A program made the translations under genes and the position numbers. From Nakaseomyces glabratus (taxonomy: Eukaryota > Ascomycota > Saccharomycetes > Saccharomycetales > Saccharomycetaceae): a DNA stretch of 15,764 nucleotides. The notes under the pieces were generated by a model. That model was not told where the DNA came from, made no database searches, and saw only the letters and a program-made list of their open reading frames with translations. Shown piece by piece: positions 1-5,562 of the stretch (the first letter of the stretch is position 1; every line of letters starts with the position of its first letter). The stretch spans positions 1,512,501 to 1,528,264 of the forward strand of contig NC_088962.1 of assembly GCF_010111755.1 (NCBI RefSeq), written 5' to 3'.

Positions 1-150
1 CTGCAGAACACCCACCAACCGCGCACTTAAGCGCAGGCAGGAGAAATAGCATTCACAGCAGAGAAAATATTTTAGGAGCCTCCTGAGTGTCTACACTGGT
101 CCTCCCCAGAGATGTCTCTCTCCGAGCTCAGACAAATCAATTAAATTTCT

Positions 151-151
<1 letters not shown>
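1..151 (-). other. ITS1, 5' part (partial)
   Basis: This is the transcribed spacer directly downstream of 18S on the minus strand, cut off by the window edge. It begins after the conserved 18S 3' end and has no rRNA-like conservation that I can recognise. It is removed during pre-rRNA processing. The 5.8S and 25S genes must lie to the left, outside the window. A PstI site (CTGCAG) forms the first six bases of the window. Confidence 0.9.
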
Positions 152-200
<49 letters not shown>

Positions 201-303
201 GTTCCTCTAAATGACCAAGTTTGACCAGATTCTCCGCTCTGAAGTGGAGTCGCCCCCTCTTCTAAGCAGATCCTGAGGCCTCACTAAGCCATTCAATCGG
301 TAC

Positions 304-339
<36 letters not shown>

Positions 340-776
340 ATCAACGCAAGCTGATGACTTGCGCTTACTAGGAATTCCTCGTTGAAGAGCAATAATTACA
401 ATGCTCTATCCCCAGCACGACGGAGTTTCACAAGATTACCAAGACCTCTCGGCCAAGGTTAGACTCGCTGGCTCCGTCAGTGTAGCGCGCGTGCGGCCCA
501 GAACGTCTAAGGGCATCACAGACCTGTTATTGCCTCAAACTTCCATCGGCTTGAAACCGATAGTCCCTCTAAGAAGTGGACAACCAGCAAATGCTAGCAC
601 CACTATTTAGTAGGTTAAGGTCTCGTTCGTTATCGCAATTAAGCAGACAAATCACTCCACCAACTAAGAACGGCCATGCACCACCACCCACAAAATCAAG
701 AAAGAGCTCTCAATCTGTCAATCCTTATTGTGTCTGGACCTGGTGAGTTTCCCCGTGTTGAGTCAAATTAAGCCGC

Positions 777-845
<69 letters not shown>

Positions 846-1951
846 AGAACCCAAAGACTTTGATTTCTCGTAAGGTGCCGAGTGGGTCACTAAAAAAACA
901 CCACCCGATCCCTAGTCGGCATAGTTTATGGTTAAGACTACGACGGTATCTGATCATCTTCGATCCCCTAACTTTCGTTCTTGATTAATGAAAACGTCCT
1001 TGGCAAATGCTTTCGCAGTAGTTAGTCTTCAATAAATCCAAGAATTTCACCTCTGACAATTGAATACTGATGCCCCCGACCGTCCCTATTAATCATTACG
1101 ATGGTCCTAGAAACCAACAAAATAGAACCAAACGTCCTATTCCATTATTCCATGCTAATATATTCGAGCAATACGCCTGCTTTGAACACTCTAATTTTTT
1201 CAAAGTAAAAGTCCTGGTTCGCCGCCAAGCCACAAGGACTTGGGGTTAGCCAGAAGGAAAGGCCCGGGTGCATTCCAGTACACGAAAAAATCGGACCGGC
1301 CACCCAGGCCCAAAGTTCAACTACGAGCTTTTTAACTGCAACAACTTTAATATACGCTATTGGAGCTGGAATTACCGCGGCTGCTGGCACCAGACTTGCC
1401 CTCCAATTGTTCCTCGTTAAGGTATTTACATTGTACTCATTCCAATTACAAGACCCGAATGGGCCCTGTATCGTTATTTATTGTCACTACCTCCCTGTGT
1501 CAGGATTGGGTAATTTGCGCGCCTGCTGCCTTCCTTGGATGTGGTAGCCGTTTCTCAGGCTCCCTCTCCGGAATCGAACCCTTATTCCCCGTTACCCGTT
1601 GAAACCATGGTAGGCCACTATCCTACCATCGAAAGTTGATAGGGCAGAAATTTGAATGAACCATCGCCAGCACAAGGCCATGCGATTCGAAAAGTTATTA
1701 TGAATCATCAAAAAGTCCGAAGACATTGATTTTTTATCTAATAAATACATCTCTTCCAAGAGGTCGAGATTTTAAGCATGTATTAGCTCTAGAATTACCA
1801 CAGTTATACCATGTAGTAAAGGAACTATCAAATAAACGATAACTGATTTAATGAGCCATTCGCAGTTTCACTGTATAAATTGCTTATACTTAGACATGCA
1901 TGGCTTAATCTTTGAGACAAGCATATGACTACTGGCAGGATCAACCAGATA
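152..1951 (-). rRNA. RDN18: 18S ribosomal RNA, complete
   Basis: Small-subunit rRNA of the cytoplasmic ribosome. On the minus strand it starts with TATCTGGTTGATCCTGCCAG (complement of 1951 downward), the canonical yeast 18S 5' end. It ends with GGTGAACCTGCGGAAGGATC followed by ATTA, ending at base 152, the canonical 3' end. The length between these ends is exactly 1,800 nt, the same as S. cerevisiae 18S. Other universal small-subunit stretches are visible in reverse, such as the complement of the GTACACACCGCCCGTCGC decoding-region motif near 305-325. No break or insertion is evident. Transcription runs toward lower coordinates, away from the telomere. Several short open frames inside it are chance. 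Confidence 0.98.
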
Positions 1952-2662
1952 ACTATCTTGAAAGTATGTTCTCCGAGGGGTTGTCGAAGACTAGCCTCAA
2001 CACCCCCCCAGAAAACACCCTCGTAGATATTGAATGTTAACTCGTTGAAACAACGAATTAAGCACAGATCACAAGGAAAGAAAAACAATTACCTTGTCTC
2101 TCTCTCCTCTGCCCGCAAAAGCAGACACCACCAGGCAGAAATTCACCCAGCAGCAGCCCACCCTGCAAGCACTAAGTTCTCTAATCACTTAATTCTTGCC
2201 ATAGCACTCTTTGAGTTCCTCATGCAGAGAGTCCACCAAACACTGTCCCGGTGTTTCACAGAACAAAGGTTTGATATCACCCGCAAGAGAGGAGGTTACA
2301 CTAGACAAATCACAGTCAAAACGAATAAACGTAGCAGACCGGCTATCTGTCCAGGCATTCCCCCAAATTAGAATTCTTTGAAATAGATTGCTATCAGCTA
2401 GTAATCCACCAAATCCTTCTCTGCTCACCCATGGAATCGCAAGATGTCCAGGATGAGACTGTTCAGGCGTCCGCAGCTTCCCCTTTGCAAGAACAAAGGT
2501 TACGCCGCTTCGCCCATGTCAAGCTCGCTGTATAGGGACTGAGCAGATCTGACGATCACCCAGCGACCCTCTCCACCGATTGACGAGGCCATATTCAAGC
2601 ACAAGCTCTACTCGAGCTCGTTTCCGAACTCTTTCAAACTTCACTTTCAACTGCTTTCGCAT
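1952..2662 (-). other. 5' external transcribed spacer (5' ETS) of the 35S pre-rRNA
   Basis: The 711 nt between the inferred Pol I start and the 18S 5' end compare with about 700 nt in S. cerevisiae. Read on the minus strand, the first part starts ATGCGAAAGCAGTTGAA and a little later contains GGAAACGA and ATGGCCTCGTC. From memory, these match the start of the S. cerevisiae ETS closely. The rest is diverged. It is removed during ribosome assembly after U3 snoRNP binding. The U3 pairing sites were not located. Confidence 0.88.
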
Positions 2663-2700
2663 GAAGTACCCCCGGACCGAGCTTGCTCTTCGGCCTGGCT
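2655..2700 (-). promoter_or_regulatory. RNA polymerase I core promoter and 35S start site
   Basis: The minus strand reads GGTACTTCATGCGAAAGC across 2653-2670, with the transcript start placed at the A of ATGCG (complement of base 2662). The same GTACTTC/ATGCGAAAGC junction marks the Pol I start in S. cerevisiae as I recall it. The interval given is the usual yeast core element, about -38 to +8. An upstream element would be expected at roughly 2713-2808, a GC-rich stretch, but it cannot be delimited by eye. The start-site assignment rests on homology, not on an experiment. Confidence 0.8.
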
Positions 2701-2956
2701 CGAAAAGTAGCCAAAGGGCCCGGCATCTGGCATCTGCAGTCCACTTTGAACAGCTCGAGGCCTCCCCGTCCTGCTCCAGCAGCAACACGCGAGCCTCAGG
2801 CCCAGATCCGGCCCTCGAAATCCCAGGGTCGCCCGACACTTTGCGAGCCTCCCACAGGTGCTGTCCCCAGAAACGCCCGCACAACCACGCCCTTAACTAT
2901 GGCTTTGGGCCCCGGCACTCGGCACTCGGCTGCGAAAAATAAAACGTGTGCCGTCG

Positions 2957-2970
2957 CACGTGGTCACATG
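2957..2970. promoter_or_regulatory. Paired E-box / Cbf1-type sites
   Basis: CACGTG at 2957-2962 is immediately followed by GTCACATG at 2963-2970. The second fits the yeast Cbf1 (CDEI) consensus RTCACRTG exactly. They lie about 300 bp upstream of the Pol I start. What is seen is only the motif match. Binding, and any role in rDNA chromatin or promoter insulation, is inferred. Confidence 0.4.
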
Positions 2971-3032
2971 GCCGCCCGCGCACTCCGCACGTCGCCCCGC
3001 CCCCGGATTTCCGCCCATGACTCGCATGACTC

Positions 3033-3046
3033 GCGGGTAAACCCGC
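3033..3046 (+). promoter_or_regulatory. Reb1-type site inside a short inverted repeat
   Basis: GCGGGTAAACCCGC is an inverted repeat with 6-bp arms around AA and contains CGGGTAA (3034-3040), the core of the yeast Reb1 consensus. In S. cerevisiae Reb1 binds both upstream of the Pol I promoter and in the terminator. Here the site is about 370 bp upstream of the 35S start. The motif is exact and function is by analogy. Confidence 0.5.
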
Positions 3047-3244
3047 CCGCCGCACATCATTACCCAAAACGGACACTTAAGTACCCGTCACAGGTGACAC
3101 AGTGACTCACGACTCACGTCCCCCGCACGCAAAAACTCCAGCCCCAAGGGCGAGCCCTCGGAACCCCGTAACACTTCCGAACCTAAAATCGGGTTTGGGG
3201 TTTCTGAATTTTCGCTTCACGATCCGCAACTAAAAACACCACCC

Positions 3245-3923
3245 TGCCATACAAATATCGCCCGTACCGGCCACCCTACCCCGCAAAGTGCACCATTTCC
3301 GCCGCAGATCATCCGCTTCCGCGCCCCGGCAACTTCTCGGTCTTGCATCCCCCATCTTCCCAGCCACCATTTTACCAATCCCGGTATTCTCCCGCCCACT
3401 TTCCCCACTCCGAACACTTGTCCGATTTCTCGTACTTCAAAATTGATGTTTAGGTACCATATCACTACCTTCCACCATACTAACAACACACATCCATACA
3501 CTCAACATATACTCCCACAGAATAAACAAACACAACCTCCGCAATCCGCCAACCATTACCAACGGAAATTACCGGATATTGTACAACTATTTCTAGACCA
3601 GTGTGGGTATTTCCGCCGCAGGGCCCGGAGCACCCGAAACGGCCATGTCACCACCCCAAATCGCCGATTCCACCCCCGGGGACCCCGCCAACCGCCCCGT
3701 TTCTCAGCTCCAACGAATCGAGCCGTCCGAACTCCATCCACTGCCACCATAAAAACCCACACCTGCCATACAAACTTCCGACCCTACCCCCCCAGCCCGA
3801 CACCACACCACCCTATTTTCCACCATCCACACCCCCCATACACCAACTTTTGCCAGTGGTTTTCGAAACTACCCTGCAAACCACCCCCACACACACCCTA
3901 ACACCCCCCGGTTGCCATACAAA
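3245..3923 (+). repeat. Three dispersed copies of TGCCATACAAA
   Basis: An identical 11-mer occurs at 3245-3255, 3764-3774 and 3913-3923, all on the plus strand and all within the spacer between the 35S and 5S starts. A separate 12-mer, TTTCCGCCGCAG, occurs twice, at 3296-3307 and 3610-3621. These could be traces of old internal duplication in the spacer or repeated protein-binding sites. No known factor is assigned. Confidence 0.55.
3442..3452 (+). other. Candidate rDNA origin (ARS consensus-like) match
   Basis: ATTGATGTTTA matches the S. cerevisiae ARS consensus WTTTAYRTTTW at 10 of 11 positions. It sits in the NTS2-like spacer, where the S. cerevisiae rDNA origin lies. Such near-matches are frequent in yeast DNA, and origin rules in C. 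glabrata may differ, so this is only a candidate. Confidence 0.2.
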
Positions 3924-4080
3924 AAGTTTCCCAAAAGTGTTCCTGAAGTTGTTTTGCCGGTCGTCTTTTCTGACTCCTCCCGTGACTGCTCCCGGGCCTT
4001 GTCACTAGCCACACCCCTTCCCACAGCACCGACCTACCCAGGCTTGGTCCTACATACCCTTTTTTTTTTTACGATCTTTC

Positions 4081-4201
4081 GGTTGCGGCCATATCCACAA
4101 GAAAGCACCGTTTCCCGTCCGATCAACTGTAGTTAAGCTTGTGAGAGCCTGACCGAGTAGTGTAGTGGGTGACCATACGCGAAACTCAGGTGCTGCAATC
4201 T
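4081..4201 (+). rRNA. RDN5: 5S ribosomal RNA, complete
   Basis: This 121-nt sequence starts GGTTGCGGCCATATCCAC and ends GGTGCTGCAATCT. It is nearly identical to S. cerevisiae 5S rRNA and of the same length. The internal Pol III control region is intact, including the stretch around GAGTAGTGTAGTGGGTGACC. It is transcribed rightward, opposite to 18S, as in S. cerevisiae. CACAAG (4096-4101) and CTTGTG (4138-4143) are perfect complements forming an internal helix. Both differences I recall from S. cerevisiae on each side of that helix are compensatory, which argues for a functional gene. A T-run upstream ends ten bases before the gene, and a terminator follows it. Confidence 0.97.
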
Positions 4202-4202
4202 C

Positions 4203-4220
4203 TTTTTTTTTTATTTTTTT
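4203..4220 (+). terminator. Pol III terminator of 5S rRNA
   Basis: The 5S 3' end is followed within two bases by two long thymidine runs separated by one adenine. Four or more Ts on the non-template strand end Pol III transcription, so this is far stronger than the minimum. Confidence 0.9.
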
Positions 4221-4259
4221 TGCCAAAATCCCAGATTTCCCCAGAACAGCCCGCACCAG

Positions 4260-4270
4260 GGTTCGAATCC
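4260..4270 (+). promoter_or_regulatory. Perfect TFIIIC B-box in the spacer
   Basis: GGTTCGAATCC matches the B-box consensus GGTTCGANTCC at every fixed position and lies 59 bp after the 5S 3' end, on the same strand. The flanks do not form a proper tRNA T-stem or acceptor, and no convincing A-box lies at normal distance, so it is not an intact tRNA gene. It could be a tRNA remnant or an isolated TFIIIC site of the kind known as ETC sites in S. cerevisiae. Function is inferred. Confidence 0.45.
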
Positions 4271-4400
4271 AGGCCAGATTAATTTTTTGTACGGGCGAGA
4301 TCATGAAAAAGACATGTGACATATATCGCCACCTACGTGACATACTGTATTTTTTTTGGTTTTTCGCCACAAACAAAGACTGAAAGAGTGAAAATTTTCA

Positions 4401-4418
4401 ACGTCGACGTCGACGTCG
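4401..4418. repeat. Three tandem ACGTCG hexamers
   Basis: Three exact copies of ACGTCG lie in a row and form overlapping palindromes around GTCGAC. The surrounding DNA is not CpG-rich, so the run stands out. No function is assigned. Confidence 0.6.
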
Positions 4419-4999
4419 GTTTTGGGCCATCGCAAAGAGCCTCCAAATGGGTATTTCCAAGACCTGGGGAGACCAAAAGTGGTCCGATTTCAACACAACT
4501 GGTTCACACACCACCATAACAGACCCCGACAAGAACAATTGACCACCTTACAGTGCACCAACACGCACCCCCAGAGAGAAATCAGCACCCGAAGCACGCA
4601 GACATCGACTAATGCAAGAGTGACAAGAATGGATGATCCCGCCTCAAGAGGGATGGAAGGTACATCAAGCAATGAAGAAACAGACCAATTGACCTCCGCA
4701 GATTACACAGGTACAACAATCATGGCTATATCTCTAGAACTCGTCAAGATGTCTCCAGGATCACTACTTTTTGGCATCAAAAGTTGATGAGATCGAGCAA
4801 GTAACAAGACAAAGCGACAACTAAAACAAGACAATACACCACAATACAATACAAGAACAACTACAGCTTCCACTCCCACAGCTCAAAACCTCAGAATACT
4901 AAACCACATCCCCCAAAAAAACAAACCAACACTCTCTTGCACTTTACAACAAATCCTTATACACATAAACCCAACAACCTCTTTTGTAGCCGCCTCTTA

Positions 5000-5046
5000 C
5001 ATCAGCATTCATCAGCATTTGTAATCCAATCTCCAATCTCCAATCT
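5000..5046 (+). repeat. Short tandem repeats near the rDNA edge
   Basis: CATCAGCATT occurs twice in tandem (5000-5019). After a short gap, CCAATCT occurs three times (5026-5046), followed by CCAATCC variants to about 5060. They lead directly into the telomere-like tract, so the whole block looks like slippage-prone DNA at the edge of the rDNA spacer. Confidence 0.65.
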
Positions 5047-5061
5047 CCAATCCCAATCCCA

Positions 5062-5082
5062 AACCCTAACTCTAACTCTATC
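5062..5082. promoter_or_regulatory. Tbf1-type site in a degenerate CCCTAA tract
   Basis: AACCCTAA (5062-5069) is an exact match to the yeast Tbf1 core ARCCCTAA. It is followed by two degenerate copies, CTCTAA and CTCTA, in a vertebrate-like TTAGGG-type array on the other strand. In S. cerevisiae such tracts occur in subtelomeres and at boundary elements bound by Tbf1. Here it lies within about 70 bp of the end of the rDNA-like composition. Binding is inferred. Confidence 0.4.
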
Positions 5083-5130
5083 TTGCATGCCACCCTCGTT
5101 CCACACTTTCTCACCAATCTCCCTATAGGT

Positions 5131-5562
5131 TCTCACTATACACTAAAGTACGTAATATCGTATTGAAATTATACTGGTTCCTATTTTTTCAACAGGAAAT
5201 ACATTGAGTGGCTGAAAACAGTAGTTCGACGATTTGATTATTAAGATCTCATCTCACTAATGCATAAAGTTAGTTATATTAGTCTAGTATATTTTATATG
5301 GCTTTAAGAAGTGATCTTTAAGTATAATCAAAATAAAATTATGAAGGATATATTTAAGTATTTATTTGATATAGTTGATGTTTTAACATATAAATATATC
5401 CCCAACGAACTAGTACAAAAGGTATCATTTTTGCTCATGAAAATGTAAAATATAAAGAATAAGAAGCGAAAGATTTAGAATTGTATAACCCGGTTAACGA
5501 AAGAACTCAGTTGATATTTAAAAGTTTGGCCCTCGTTATACAATCTTACAGTGTGTTATGAT
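5131..5562. other. AT-rich 3' flank of the adhesin gene
   Basis: About 430 bp of AT-rich DNA lie between the rDNA edge and the adhesin stop codon. It presumably holds the adhesin 3' UTR and polyadenylation signals, as several alternating TA-rich patches near 5347-5400 fit yeast 3' ends, but none is diagnostic. No gene is seen. Downstream silencing elements are known for EPA1, but none can be recognised here by eye. Confidence 0.6.

Larger units (their letters stand above)
2663..4080. other. rDNA intergenic spacer between the 35S promoter and 5S (NTS2-like)
   Basis: Spacer between the divergent 35S and 5S starts. It is GC-rich to about 3100 and then strongly C/A-rich on the plus strand, with long cytosine runs and few guanines from about 3440 to 3910. 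Visible elements are CACGTG (2957-2962), GTCACATG (2963-2970), a CGGGTAA Reb1-type site (3034-3040), an 11-mer TGCCATACAAA present three times, and a candidate origin-type match at 3442-3452. Open frames of up to 152 codons cross it on both strands. Their proline/histidine/threonine-rich composition reflects base bias, so I call none a gene. Confidence 0.85.
4202..5130. other. rDNA spacer beyond 5S (NTS1-like), truncated at the subtelomere
   Basis: In a normal unit this spacer would lead to the 3' end of the neighbouring 25S gene. I looked for the conserved yeast 25S 3' end in reverse complement through 5562 and did not find it. The stretch holds the 5S terminator, a B-box, three tandem ACGTCG units (4401-4418), a long adenine/cytosine-rich segment (about 4480-5000), and short tandem repeats ending in a telomere-like tract near 5062-5082. 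At about 5130-5140 the base composition switches sharply to AT-rich. An open frame at 4422-4787 (121 codons) has no recognisable domain and is not called as a gene. Confidence 0.7.

Noticed and set aside
2519..4008. Several 70-152-codon frames in the 5' ETS and rDNA spacer
   Set aside because: They overlap each other on both strands, have composition dictated by the C-rich DNA, and lie in known rDNA spacer positions. No domain or start context supports them.
4240..4290. Possible tRNA gene around the B-box
   Set aside because: The T-arm does not pair properly, and no acceptor stem, anticodon arm or A-box at normal spacing is seen. Only the B-box motif is kept.
4422..4787. 121-codon plus-strand frame in the spacer past 5S
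   Set aside because: It is low-complexity and Thr/Ser/Gln-rich from A/C-biased DNA, with no signal, domain or promoter. Chance is the simplest explanation.
5131..5562. Possible 25S rRNA 3' end next to the spacer
   Set aside because: The conserved yeast 25S 3' sequence was looked for in reverse complement and not found. The stretch is plain AT-rich DNA.
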